From the NCBI GenBank assembly GCA_028023455.1, contig JAQFVV010012499.1, forward strand, positions 310,001-374,000: DNA of 64,000 bases, in the 5' to 3' direction. The notes below the pieces were generated by a model. The model was given only the letters and a program-made list of their open reading frames with translations, was not told the DNA's origin and did no database searches. The stretch is from Epiperipatus broadwayi (lineage: Eukaryota > Onychophora > Udeonychophora > Euonychophora > Peripatidae). How positions within the stretch are numbered: the stretch's first letter is position 1; every line of letters begins with the position of its first letter. The position numbers were made by a program, and so were the translations under genes. Shown piece after piece: positions 1 through 11,499 of this stretch.

Positions 1-406
1 TTAGACACTACATAAACATTACAGTCTTTTCAAAACTTTTGACAAAGTTAATTTATATATCAAATGTATTTATATATATAAAAAACGGCAAAAATTAGAT
101 CCAACATTTGCTTTTAAAACTTCATTAATTTTTATGAAAATACTCGGTTTTTTTAAAAAATCTGATATAAATAAATATTTTTATTTTTAACTGCTGCAGA
201 ATTTAAATCATTTGAAATACAAAAGTAAAATTTACTTGATAGTTAACATTTTATAATGCAATGCAATATAATAAAATTACAAAATATTTACAGAACTCAT
301 AATAGCTGCAGGTACAGCTAAAACAGAAGTAAAAAATATTTGAAATACCATAAAAAGCAAAGTGGTGTTATTTTACTAATACTGAAATTGTATTACTGTG
401 ATTCTA
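1..406. other. AT-rich sequence without recognised features
   Basis: Very AT-rich sequence with short homopolymers. I see no coding potential, RNA gene or repeat boundary here. It is the flank beyond the poly(A) end of the LINE that follows. Confidence 0.6.
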
Positions 407-430
407 TTTTTTTTTTTTTTAACTTTATTG
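407..430 (-). terminator. LINE poly(A) tail and polyadenylation signal
   Basis: On the minus strand an AATAAA hexamer (424-429) is followed within a few bases by an A run of about 14. This is the expected 3' end of a retrotransposed LINE transcript and fixes the element's 3' boundary. No target-site duplication could be matched because the 5' boundary is obscured. Confidence 0.75.
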
Positions 431-573
431 GTAACAAAATATTTACATAAAATTAGTATATTTACATTGAGAGCTTTTTACATTTTTTTTTATAATTTTT
501 AATTTCTTAGGATGTTTTAAGAATATAATTATTTGAAACAAGATGATTACTGTCATGGCAAGTAAGGAATACA

Positions 574-1426
574 TTACTTTGCCATATTTTTTTTTGTGAC
601 ATTACTAAATATATATTTCTGAGCATAAAGATAAATGTTATACCATTCTTTGTTATTTTTTTTAAGTACATTGTATTTTTTGTTTTCAAATATTACAGCA
701 CAACGGGCAAGCCATATTGTTCTCAGAGTGTGAATGGTTACAAGGGCATTGAATGGTTTTAATTTCTTTATATTATTTATTAGGATATTTTTGTGGAATA
801 CAAAGCGGCATAAAATTGAAAAGTATGGACATGTCTCAAAGATATGTGATGTATTTTCCAGGAGCAAATTGCATAGTATACAAGTAGGATCAATATTTAG
901 TTTAAATCGATTTATGAGAAATAACTTTGTTGGTATTATATCAAGTAGCAGATTATACAGGAATTTTAACCATGAGTGAGGCACATACAAATTTTGAAAT
1001 TTAATCAGTGTTTTTGCAGTAGATAGTGTTGACCAAAGTTGTCTATTGGGGTAATTAATTTTTTTAGATCTTTGTATGACAAACCAATTAGAGTATTAAT
1101 GTTATAATTGTCCAGTAAATCAGCATGCTCAATGGCATGATCAGTGAAAAAGTGGCGATTCGCATATGGAGTAATAGCAAGCAGAAGAAAAGATAGAGGA
1201 GTTGTCATTAAAAAGGGATTAGTAGTGTCACAATGTACATCTTAGCTCTAATGTAGGATGTGAATGATTGAGGAGCTATTAGGTGAAGTCCACCCTTGCA
1301 TATTGCAAAACAGGTATTTTCTATTGATAGAAAAAGTGATGTTGATCCCCTTATATATTTTTTTGCTATACTCATGAAATATTTAATAGTTTTTTGGAAG
1401 ATGCATCCAATGGCTGTAATAGGCAA
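574..1426 (-). pseudogene. LINE ORF2 C-terminal region with CCHC finger (zf-RVT-like)
   Basis: Three overlapping broken frames (1426-1208, 1208-1005, 990-574) continue ORF2 after the RT. The last contains a C-x2-C-x8-H-x4-C cluster (CILC...HIFETC) followed by an IWLARC-type aromatic/basic stretch. This arrangement is common at the C-terminus of LINE ORF2 proteins, where it is thought to bind template RNA or DNA. Frameshifts near 1000 and 1208 separate the pieces. The assignment rests on the Cys/His spacing and on position after the RT. Confidence 0.72.
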
Positions 1427-1472
1427 GAATACCTCCTAGAATGGCATTGATGATACGAACTTTCATTATAGG

Positions 1473-2750
1473 CTACATTAATTTTGAGTTGAAGCACTTT
1501 ATTTTTGCATTAAATTTGTCTATGACAAGAAGATTTAAGTGATGACTTAGTTGTGTTTTTGAAAGATTAATAGGTATGCCAAGAAAGGAAGAAAATGAAC
1601 CTGTGAAGAATGAGGGAAGACTGCAACCGGTAGCAATTTGCCATAAGGATGATTTGTTTATTTGTATCATGGATCCTGTTATAGTTTCAAATTTCTTAAG
1701 TTTATGAAGTATCATAGGTATATTTTGCAGGTCCCTGAATATTATCAAAACATCATCAACATATGAAATGATCTTAACAGTTGTGCCAAGGTGTGGAATA
1801 AAAATACTATCTATGCATTGCTCTATGTCTTTAATCATGGGGTCTATGTATATCGCAAAAAGTAATGATGCAAGTGGGGAGCCTTGTGGGATGCCTCTAC
1901 TTGGCTTAAAGGGTTAAGAGAGTCTCATGTAATTTTTAAGTTTAATCATTCTATTGTTAAGATAGTTTTTAATAGCTGTAACAAGGTGTGTATGATTTGA
2001 AAGCATTTGATTTAGTACAGAGAATAAGAAGTTCCAATTTACGATGTCAAATGCAGACTTGAAGTCTACCTGGCATGCCACATAGTTTGTTAGTTTGTTT
2101 TGTTTGATATAAAGTATTGGTTCTTGTGCTAATAATATTGCTTGAGATGCTTTTTGCCCTTTGACTGCAAAGTGTGAAGGGGAAATTTTAGGTAAAGCAT
2201 AGATATTTAACTGTTTGAGTATGATTCTAGCAAACATTTTCTGATCAATGTCTTCTAATGTAATGAGATGCAAATCATTTACTGTTGGATGTGGATTTTT
2301 AGAGTTTTTTCTTATACAGAATACTATATTTGTTGATAAGTTAGGGATGTGATATTTCTTCAAACAAAGTTGATTGTAGTATTTCTGTAGGAATGGAGAT
2401 ATAATGTATTCCATTTGCTTATATATGTTAGCTGGAATGAGGTCATTTGCTAGTGAGCTATGTTGTTTTAAATACACCATTTCATCAAAAACTTGTTGTT
2501 TTGATATGTAGTAATTTTGTGTACAGTTTGTTTCATTTGTAAATAACTGTGAAGAGCTATGAGATTTTTTAAGGGAAATATTCAAGTGGTGCAGAAGTGC
2601 CTCATCAACATAATTACTAGAGAGGAGTGAATTATCTTTTGATAGAATGGAAATGCCACAAGCATATGGGATTGAAAATTTTGCATAATTTATTGTGGTT
2701 TTCGTTAGTGCTGATAGATTTGGTAAAAATTTTCTCAGCCTAAAAACCAT
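1473..2750 (-). pseudogene. LINE reverse transcriptase domain (ORF2), one in-frame stop
   Basis: The domain would copy element RNA at a nicked target. Reading 2750 to 1473 in one frame shows RT motifs in order: an F/Y-rich finger region with LHLITLED, motif A as VDFKSAFD (near 2050-2030), motif B as GIPQGSPLASLLF (near 1890-1850), and the catalytic YVDD (near 1760). The only break is a TAA at 1914-1916; the 25 codons between it and the next Met are in frame and include motif B. Motif C is YVDD rather than YADD, which occurs in some LINEs. It continues the EN region upstream with a short gap. Confidence 0.9.
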
Positions 2751-2773
2751 GTTGTTCTGGTTATATAACTGAG

Positions 2774-3707
2774 TTAAATATTTGTTTTCACATTGGAGTT
2801 TATAAATAAAATTTTTGCCTCATCAAATCTTGTTATAGCTTTAAGGGTTAAGTTTATGTCTTCAATACATTGCTTTATAGATCTGAACAGCATGTTTAGT
2901 ATTTTTTTGAGTTGAGACCATTTTTCAATTGGAGAGAAATTTTTCATCTGATGTAGGTGATTGCTTACTATTAATATATTACAGAAATTATCTATGGTAA
3001 GTTTGAATTTTCTAGGGAGTTGTTTCTTATATGAGAATTTATATATTGTTTGTTTTTTATGCAGGTATTTTTGCATGAGTGTTACACAGATGTGGTCAGA
3101 AAATGAAACTGCAGTTAAAGGAATTGAGGATTTTAGGTTTATAGGAAAACTAAAAAATAGATCTATGAGAGAGGATCTTTGTGCACCCATGAATGTAACA
3201 TTATTTGTTGGATATAGGTGTGCTAATGGCAGCAGGACAACTTGTGAAAGTGGCAAAGCATAGTAGCTGCAATTAAAGTCACTGCACATGATAATTATAC
3301 CAGGCTTATGTAGTATTTTGTTATGCACAGCCAGTAGGGTATCTACAACATCCCTTGCCTTTGGACATGAATATATTCCTATAATGTAGTAAAGCTCAGA
3401 CTGGAACAAAAAAGAGATAATTATTGAATTAACTGATAAAAGTATTATTTTAAGTTTTGTTACTGGGAATTGATTGTTTATTAGAATTGCAACACTTTGA
3501 GCTGGTCTGATGTTTGGCTTGTATGTAAAAATGTATTTGCTATGCAGAGTGTTAATTATGTTTGGATTGGTTACTCTGCTAATTTTTGTTTCTGTTATGA
3601 CAAAAATGTCAGCATCATGATTGTTTAAGAATTGAGTCAGTATGTGAGAGTCTGTTATATGAGTTAAGACCTTGTATATTTATTGTGGCTATTTTAATGT
3701 TAGACAT
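2774..3707 (-). pseudogene. LINE apurinic-like endonuclease domain (ORF2 N-terminus)
   Basis: This domain nicks the target DNA to prime reverse transcription. ORF2 appears to start at the ATG at 3707-3705, giving MSNIKIATINIQGLNS, the conserved Asn motif of APE endonucleases. A one-base frameshift near 3635-3650 moves to a frame with HDADIFVITETK (catalytic Glu), then SDFN (Asp/Asn), SSLIDLFF and SFSDH (catalytic Asp-His). These are the standard catalytic motifs in order. The ATG overlaps the end of ORF1. Confidence 0.87.
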
Positions 3708-5305
3708 GTTTAGTGTTTAATGAGTTTGATTTAAGCTTTTTGTTTGTGTGCTTAGTACCACAGTTAGACATTTTATTTTTTTTACTATTGTCATTTGTAA
3801 GATGGATATCCGAATTTACTATTACACTATTTTGCTTTACTGTTATCTCAGGATAGTTTTTACTGTACAAAGAGTCTTGGCTATGGCTTAAAGATGAACT
3901 TTGTGTCCAGCTGTTGTTCAAATCCATTAATAGTTCCTGTGGATCATCAATGGAAATTGAGTTCTGTGATTGGTAATTATGCTGTGAATGCATATCAGGC
4001 AAACATTTATATTTACTAAATTTTTGGTTAGGGAGAGTTATGGTTGATTCATTATTGGGAAGATTAGAGAGTTGAATTGCCTCTGTATTTGATGGGAGAA
4101 TGTAATTTTTTGAAACAACACTGGACCATGATAACTTTTCCTTATCTTTACTGCAAAGGTGACCAAGTCTATCAAATTTTCCACAACTTAAGCAGTTACC
4201 AATGTTGCATTGTGAAGCTATATGCCCTATTCTGGAGCATTTGAAACATAGAAGTTGATGACCTTTGATACTAATTGTGAGGGGGATGGATCTCATATAA
4301 ATTCTGTGTGGAAGTTCATCTGGTTTATGATTATGTATCATTTTTAATGTAATTTTCCAGCAGTTTGTTGGAATCTCAAATTTTATGTTAGGTGTGAGTT
4401 CTCTTGAGATGTTTATTATCTGTGCAATTTCTGATATGTTTTTGTAGCACAACATCTGTAAAGTCTGGAGGTGCATGCATGATGTGACCATAAACTATTG
4501 AATTAGGGTCTTTGGTGATGTATTTTTTTTTTAAATTTAAATGTGTTACAGATTTTTCTGCTTCTTCACATTGTTGTTTTGAAAAATATTCTAAGCATAT
4601 AAAAGATCTAGCTGGGAAAGTTGCTGTCAATTTTATATTTTTTATTATGTTATACTTTTGCTGTTCCTCTAGATAATCATGTAGAGAAGGATGAGATAAA
4701 ATTGGTCCATTGTCTGCTGGATCTTAGTTTTCTATTATACTAATAATTGATGTGGAAGGAGAGAGATTATTTGCAAATATCTTTCGCCAGTAATCATTAA
4801 GCTTGCTAAAAGACGTATATTTAGTTTTATTTGTTTCTATATTATTTGCAATTGAGTTAATGTCTATAAATTTTGTTGCATTACTGGAAATTGATGTAGA
4901 ATCATTTTTAATTTTTGTTAATAGTTTTTTGACTTTTTTGTTCTGATGAAGTAATTTTTGCTGTATTACTAGCGACAGATACACTGCTATCACTAAGCAA
5001 TGTTAGTAATTTAAATTTGCGCATTTTGCTGGGAGGACTAATATTTATATTATTACTATTAATATTATTATTTTCATTTAGTTCCATTTGTTTACTCCAT
5101 GTATGAACATTATTTGAGGATTGAAAACTGTCAATGTTTTCCGGGGGTTTTTTTTCTTATTAGAAGCTTTTATATTATTAGAAGCTTTTACATTTTTTTC
5201 TGCATTTTTTTTTTGTTTCATCATTTGCAAGACCATTTGTTTGACTATTTGTTTTAAATTCATTAAGAACAACAGAATTATTAGCTGTTTTACTGATATA
5301 CACAT
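3700..5305 (-). pseudogene. LINE ORF1 gag-like protein with CCHC zinc knuckles
   Basis: ORF1 would encode the nucleic-acid chaperone that packages element RNA. The best frame (4491-3700, 263 residues) carries C82-x2-C85-x4-H90-x4-C95, then a second Cys/His cluster at residues 100-113, and a Ser/Asn-rich tail. It is joined upstream by another frame (4630-4388) with an RRM-like flavour. Lys/Asn-rich pieces at 4993-4724 and 5305-5078 are probably the disordered N-terminus. At least two frameshifts or stops interrupt it. The stop TAA (3700-3702) overlaps the ORF2 ATG within the eight bases ATGTCTAA. Confidence 0.78.
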
Positions 5306-5419
5306 TACATTTTACATTTTTTGATATTTCAGTTTTAACTGTTTTCCTTTGGGATGTTGCTAAGCAAGAATTTGTGTTAAACTTATCAATATCAGGTAGA
5401 CTGTTGTACTTTTTTTTTC

Positions 5420-6189
5420 TTAACCTTTGTGGTGGCCAATATCTTATTGGCCAAGTGAGGTAAAAGTGTAAACTTTTAATTGGTCAAAATCACACTAAGC
5501 CTCAAAATATATTTGTCTTTTAATATTATATTCACTTTAGTTTCATTTGTTAAATGTATATTAATAATTTGTCAGGTTATCAAAGTGAGTGAAAATTTTT
5601 TCAAAAATAAATTTCTATTTATTTATTAAGAAATATTCAATAGTGGAAATTTAAAAATGAAAGTTAGTAACCAATGAAAAAGAGTTGCTGAAGTAAATGA
5701 TTTCTTTGTCAGTTTTACATTATGGAAAAGTAAATACTTTTTTTGCTAAAATCTTAAATATTTTTACTAAAATCTTAAATATTTCTCTAAAATAATTTTA
5801 TTTTTAGTTCATATTTTATCAAAATAATTTATAATTTGTCAAAAAATACTTTTGAAATGGTCTAAAACATTTATTATTTTTAAAATGAAACAAAAAAGAT
5901 CGTAGCATATTTCTTTGATTAGGCAGTTTTCTTTGTCCTTGACAGCCAATAAGAATGTATTTGACGACTAAGAGCCAATCATCGTGAAGCTTATTTCTTC
6001 GTTACAGCTTTACTGGCAGTTTTATTGATTTTTTACTTGTAAAATAATTCAAGAGAAAGCAGCATCTTACAGAACTTTTTAAAACCTTTCCAATGATAGT
6101 AAAATCTCTAGCATAGCATTAAAAGTGACAAAAATCAAGTGATGTCAAGCTGACGCAAGTCAACTCATAAGGATCAGCAGAAAGGTTAA
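5420..6189 (+). mobile_element. piggyBac-like nonautonomous MITE, copy 1 (770 bp)
   Basis: The element begins TTAACCTTT (5420) and ends AAAGGTTAA (6189), so it has TTAA at both ends and short inverted termini. TTAA target duplication with a CCYTTT-type terminal repeat is the mark of piggyBac-superfamily elements. No transposase ORF is present. The reverse complement of 26515-27267 aligns along its length, including a shared subterminal block with TTATTGG, a GAGGTAAAA stretch and CTTTTAATTGG. This makes it a dispersed family and not a chance match. It lies at or in the 5' end of the LINE. Confidence 0.8.
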
Positions 6190-6600
6190 CATTTTAGATG
6201 TAGAAGTCATTAAAGGAAAATTATAATGAGATTTGCTTTTATAAAAATTATCTTTTATCTAAACTTACCTTAAAGTTAAGACAGCTACGAGTTTAAACTT
6301 TTAAACAGGCAGCCATTTTTATAAATAAATATTTGTTAAAATAATAAAATGTTCTTTGATTTGGCAAAATATAAGTTTATTACTTCCAGTGAGTCTATTG
6401 GCATTAAGAATACTTTCAATCAAAATTGATAATTGTTATTGATTTTTACGATTGGATATACAGGATATATTTACTAATATTTAAATACAAGTATAATTTA
6501 TATATTTGGAGTTTACGGCACAGAAATTCAAGATTTCCTCTGTCTTATACAACCAATACATGTCAACAAGGCATGTGATGTGATGTGATGTATTTTGGCT
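6190..6600. other. AT-rich sequence, possible isolated donor-like site
   Basis: No gene is recognisable. The minus strand has one good 5' splice-donor-like match (AAGGTAAGT near 6267-6275), but no coding sequence accompanies it. A short (TGATG)n run lies at about 6574-6590. Confidence 0.4.
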
Positions 6601-6960
6601 ACTCTTTAAATGAAATCAAAAATATCTCAGCAATTATGCCTAGATAAACCTGTTAGCCACTTTATTTTCCATTGCCCACTCTAAGTCTTCCCATATTCTG
6701 CCCCCTACCATTTCCAGAACATAATCTTTGTCAACTGTATGGCCTTTATATCTAAATCCCCCTTATCTTTTCGCAACCCCAGCATAAAACCAATAACTCA
6801 CTTTCTGTATAATCACTTTGTTCATATCTATTTTCCCATAACTTCATTATCTGTACCTTTCTGCTTTCACGCATTTACATTCAATTAGCAGATGCTTAAT
6901 ATTTTCTATACCTTCCTTACACAATTTGCACACTAAATCACACATAGTTTTCCATAGTTA
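6600..6960 (-). mobile_element. 3' end relic of a second LINE type (C-terminal CCHC finger)
   Basis: The minus strand from about 6942 reads CKLCKEGIENIKHLLIEC, then CKCVKAERYR and a stop. The C-x2-C...H-x4-C spacing with an IKHLLIEC core is typical of the extreme C-terminus of LINE ORF2 proteins. Below the stop another frame still reads protein-like for a while (…EDLEWAMENKVANRF…). The upstream RT is absent, so this is a 5'-truncated, decayed tail. It differs from the finger of the LINE at 0.4-5.4 kb. Confidence 0.6.
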
Positions 6961-7089
6961 TAGTATAATTCAATGTTTAGTGCATTTGGTATAATTAAAT
7001 GTATATGCAAATTATTTGGCAATAAGGGTTGTTTTCCTACACTGTTGTTTTTATTTTGCCCAGATAGGGGTTTGTCACTTATATAGTCT

Positions 7090-7860
7090 TATATATCTGA
7101 ACGATGCAATACAAAGTACACAAAAAAATTCATTTGGATTGAAAAAATTATTGTGCTTTCATTTTGGTTTTATGGATTTATAATTAACTAAATAGGTAAA
7201 AAATAGCTGTTGGAGAGTTTCATTAATTCCTAAGAGCTAGGTGTTGTGTTCACAATTCCAAGACCTTTCCCTGATGAAAGCTACAAGCCAGAAATGATTC
7301 TGGAGATACTGGATGAGTAGATAGTAGATAGAGATTTTTTGTACAAACTCTCTTGCATCCACTGATTATTAAGACTTGTACTGTATGGCAACTACTGTAT
7401 GAGAGCCCGTAACTGTTTTAACAGCTTCTATATGCAGAAGAAGTGATGATCATATATTTCTAGCAGTTTTATGCAAATTCTGCCCATAGTTTTAAGGTAG
7501 CTGTGTTTTATTTTTAAAAAAAAACAAGACACCAATGTATATGGATACTAAACTGGGTTCAGATCTGTATGACTATAAAAAAAAAGAGTTTGAAACATTA
7601 TTGTGTTTTCATCTTGGACTCATAGTTTTATAGTTAACTAAATAAGTAAAGGATGGCTGATGGATGGTTGCATTCGATCTTAAGATCTATATTTAGTGCT
7701 CTCAATGCTAATATTCCTCACTGATGAAAACTACAGGCTAAGGTCTAATCTGATGATATTGGATGAGTATGCACTAAATAGAAATTTTATGCACAAATTT
7801 TCTTGCATTCATTAGTTATTAAGACTTGTACAAGGTGGCACTACTCTGCTAATATTTAAT
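7090..7860 (+). repeat. Tandem pair of ~270-bp repeats with hammerhead-like motif
   Basis: Units at about 7090-7400 and 7560-7856 share several blocks: ATTGTG-TTTTCAT, TTATAGTTAACTAAATA, CTGATGAAA-CTACA-GC, GATATTGGATGAG and ATTAAGACTTGTAC. The spacing is about 450 bp. Unit 1 keeps both CTGATGA and a downstream GAAA. Unit 2 keeps CTGATGA but has lost GAAA. Flanking stems for a hammerhead fold poorly. Paired direct repeats of this kind recall the LTR-like ends of Penelope-type elements, but no RT is present. Confidence 0.5.
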
Positions 7861-9300
7861 TAAACTACAGAAAATAATACAATTTTTGTTTATTGCCATC
7901 AACAATAGAAATATTTATTTCAAGTAGTCTTACAATTTTTCTCAAAACCTATGATCAAAAATCTACTATTTCTTGTCAGCTCATTTATACTATTTTTCCC
8001 TGTAGAATACCTGACATCTTCAGATTTTTTCCAGCATTAAATCCATGTTTTTTATTACAGTTTCTACCCATTACATGAGTGTGAAATCAAAATAACTTTG
8101 TTATAGATATCTGCAAGAGAGTAAATATCTACAACAGTTGCTATCAATTACGGCATCATATCAAACAGCTAAGACTCATTGATTTAAAAAAAATTGCTAT
8201 TAAAAAAGCAAGCTTTTTTTTCAGTGAACTATAATTTTATATTACTATTAGAATGATTTAGTGCACATTTTTGCAGTCATGTATTTGCATGTATGATTCT
8301 TCAGATTTATTCTTTACTTTTCATTTGTTATTTTATTTAGTGCATATTTTTTACAGTTTTTTCTGTGTGCATGTGTGATTCTGCATACCTTTTTTACTCA
8401 TTTGAGGTTTTGTGTGATTCTACATACCTTTTCTACTCATTTGACATCTTGCTTGATTTGGTATAGATATATAGATTGCTAGTTTAGATATTAAAAACTA
8501 TGAATCACTTATCTTATAGTAGTTAAACTTTTTACAAAGCTACTGAGCAATAAAAATATTCTGCATAATTTAGTACAGTGGTATACTGGCATTGTTTTGG
8601 AGATCTAGATCCATAAATTATGGCCATATTTGTCACCTCAAAATCTTGGACATTTTTGAACTCTAAAATATTTTTATTAATGATTTGTTTATAATAAACA
8701 GCAGTCTCTTCTATTAATTACTATGACAGCCCACTTATATATTAAAACAAATGTAATGATCCACTCTAGGAATTTGGTATTTAAATATAATATTGGTGAA
8801 TTATTTATAATGTTTTATAGGCAACCAAAGATCTGCCAATGTGGTGACATAAATCACCAGAGGACACCACTAGATTTACAATCTAAAAATTTTTGTTGCT
8901 GTTTGTCAATGATAAAATTCTAATGCTAACTAACAACAATTTTGATTGGATGTTCTGTTTACTAATGAATATATATATATAAATTTTAAATTTATTGATA
9001 AAGATATTAAACAATCAACATCTACAAAGTTCTCACTCACTGACAGTATATATATATATGCTCTCTAGATTTAGAAGAACCTTGAAAATCATTTAAATGA
9101 CTTGTTGACAGTAGCATAAGACAATATCTTTGCTATATAAAATGTAATAAAATAAACTTGACATAAAATAAGTAAATGACAACTAGTTATTTTAAACATA
9201 TTAGTATTATTTTCTAACATTTAACATACATATTCTTGAGGCTACTTTTTACAGATAATGTTTATAATCTGAAATGTTTGAAATCCTTAGTAAAATCATA
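7860..9300. other. Unique AT-rich sequence, short microsatellites
   Basis: I find no conserved ORF, RNA gene or repeat partner. Short (TA)n tracts occur at about 8961-8981 and 9046-9059. Small reading frames here have no recognisable domains. Confidence 0.5.
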
Positions 9301-9604
9301 TATATATATATTGTAACCTACCCATCTGTAAACAGCAAAATTTATAATGTTCCAAAGATTACAATATTACAATTGATCCAATATCTGACCACTATTAGAT
9401 CAATAATGTGCCAAGGAACTGTAACATCCCAGCTTCATTTACTACTGTCATTTACATAATAATTTGAAAAATAACAAATATAATAATAAAACAAATTACA
9501 TAATGTTTTCATATATATCATTATATATCAGGATTATAATTCTGCTAATATATCTCAATGCAGGCACAGTTAAGTTAAGTAAGAGGATTATATATATATA
9601 TATA
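9300..9604. repeat. (TA)n tract with a TTGTAACCTACCC left-end-like motif
   Basis: A (TA)n tract at about 9299-9310 leads into TTGTAACCTACCC, the same type of sequence that begins elements A2 and B1 after their (TA)n tracts. A second (TA)n tract lies at about 9589-9605. No matching right end could be tied to it, so this may be a fragment of the A/B superfamily or a short solo copy. Confidence 0.35.
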
Positions 9605-11370
9605 TTAACCATCATCCCCATATATCATACCTAATGCTTGACAAAAAAGAAATCTTTAAACTGGACAAGTGTACCACACAGTAAAAAGGATGAAATACTA
9701 TAGCTGTCTAGCCAGCATAACACCTGTAGACAGTATTTAACCAATATCTACTGAATTGAAATTCAAATATGAATCAATTATCTTTTGAAAATTTTATACA
9801 CACAATTTCTTGATCTTGTGTATATCTTATTTAAGAATCTAAGTTAAATTTCTTGATCTTGTGTATATTTTATTTAAGAATCTAAGTTAAAGGTTTTCCA
9901 GTGGCCATTGTCTCTTGAGTAAGATCTATAAATAACTTTCTACAGGAAAAGTATATTTATGAGCATCAGTTGGTAGCTGACTTCAAGTGCCAGACTTACT
10001 AGTACAGTGACAATTATACTTTCCCTATTTTTTCTATCTAATGAGATGCCTGACCCAATCTAGCTCATTTTCAGGGTTCGAAGAAAAACCTATCGGATGA
10101 ACGGAGGTATGTGAAGAAATATGTGTATTTGAACGCTCTTTTTATCCTCTATCTAAATCTTTATTTCCCAAGTTAATTGCTCTAATTTATTTTTTAAATA
10201 TTAGATTTGAGTCTAAAATATACTTAGTGTATACATGCTTATTCATATCAAGTGTATTTAAATAATTTTGTGACACTTAATGCATGAACATGTGATTTCT
10301 TGATTGACACAACAGCAAGTTTCACATGGATCATTAGATTCAACTTCTCTGCTGCCAGTACATTCTGGTTCAGGTACAGTTACTTCACATACTTCCTTAG
10401 CACAGAATTTACCAGGAACAGGAACAAGCTTACAGTTAGGCCGTGCTTGAGGACACCTTACACTATTACATATCTTTCTTCCATTTGACATTCTTAGCAT
10501 TTATCGGGAGACTGAATAATATCATTATCTTCACATTCACATTTCACAGTTGGAACAACATTGATCAGGAGTTGGGACCAATTTACAACCTGGTAATAAT
10601 GAGCAATATGGGCATTTAATGTGTGAACATGTAACTTCTTGATTGACACAATGGCAAGTTTCCCATGGATCATCAGATTCAACTTCTCCATTGTCAGTAC
10701 ATTATGGTTCAGGTGTAGTCATTATTTCCCATACTTCCTTAGCTCAGCATTCACCAAGAATAGGAACAAGCTTATAGTTAGGTCTTGCTTGAACATCTTA
10801 CTCTATTACAGATATTTCTTTCATTTGAACAGTGACATTCTTGGCACTTATCAGGAGACTGAATAATACCATTGCATTCTTATTCACACTTCATAGTTGG
10901 ACAGTACTTACCAGGAATTGGGATCATTTTAAAACCTGGGACCAAGGTAGGCATCAGGCATTTAACAGGTGAGCATACACTCTCCTGATAAACACAGCAA
11001 CAAGTTTGACAAGGATTGTCAGATTCAACTTCTCCACTGCCAGAAGAATCTGATTAAGATGTTGTTGATTTACATTTCATAGATAGGCAGCACTGACCAG
11101 GAACTTTGATCAATTGACATCCTGGTAACAATTTAACAGGGAAACAGGCAATCACAGAACATCCAATTTTTTGATTTTCACAATGACATGTTTCTTAAGG
11201 ATCATCAGAATGTACTAATCCAGATCCAGTGCATTCTGGTTTTTCAGTAGTGTAGTTTCTTCACATTTTACTTGTGGGCAGAAAGCATCATGGACATTCA
11301 CCAATCTGCATCCAGGTTGCAAATAGGTCTGAGCACATGTGACTGGAGAACAAAATTTTTTATTATATTC
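9605..11370 (-). repeat. Left arm of a 3.7-kb inverted repeat
   Basis: From TTAACCATCATCCCC at 9605 inward, this arm is the diverged reverse complement of 11500-13281. Matching blocks include the AGTGTACCACA/TGTGGTACACT segment, the CATCCGATAGG block, the AATGAGCTAG block and the whole VWC coding stretch. The outer ~600 bp is non-coding and the inner ~1.2 kb holds a VWC-domain pseudogene. A 46-bp tandem duplication (9806-9892) is present only in this arm. Divergence shows the duplication is not recent. Confidence 0.85.
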
Positions 11371-11495
11371 ACATTGGCATGTTTCACATTCTTGGTCTGA
11401 ATGCAGAGGCCCAGTTCCAGCACATTCTGGTTCAGGTGTAATTTTATGCATTCGTCTTTAGGACAGCATTCACCAGGAACATTAACAAGCCTCTT
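10258..11495 (-). pseudogene. Multi-VWC-domain protein fragment, copy 1
   Basis: The minus strand encodes successive Cys-rich modules with signatures such as CQECHC, RVRCPQARPNCKLVPVPG, CCAKEVC and ESNDPCETC..VNQEITC. These have the Cys spacing of von Willebrand factor type C (VWC/chordin-like) domains, normally extracellular and ligand-binding. Reading is broken into short frames (11451-11215, 10691-10494, 10500-10258) by frameshifts and stops. The 3' end has a natural-looking stop after KCHKII at 10258, matching the terminal stop position in copy 2. No signal peptide or start is visible, so only the C-terminal part is represented. Function beyond domain type is unknown. Confidence 0.72.
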
Positions 11496-11499
11496 TATA

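Larger units (their letters stand above)
407..5419 (-). mobile_element. Decayed near-full-length non-LTR retrotransposon (LINE)
   Basis: The minus strand reads, 5' to 3', a gag-like ORF1 with CCHC zinc knuckles (about 5305-3700), then an ORF2 with APE-type endonuclease (3707-2774), reverse transcriptase (2750-1473) and a C-terminal CCHC finger (about 990-574). It ends in a poly(A) run (poly-T on plus at about 407-420), with an AATAAA signal at 424-429 just upstream. This domain order is that of ORF1-plus-ORF2 LINEs of the L1/Tx1/I/Jockey type; I cannot assign the clade. The copy is dead: RT has an in-frame stop, EN a frameshift, ORF1 and the C-terminus several breaks. A TTAA-flanked MITE abuts the 5' end, so the true 5' boundary is unclear. 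Confidence 0.88.
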
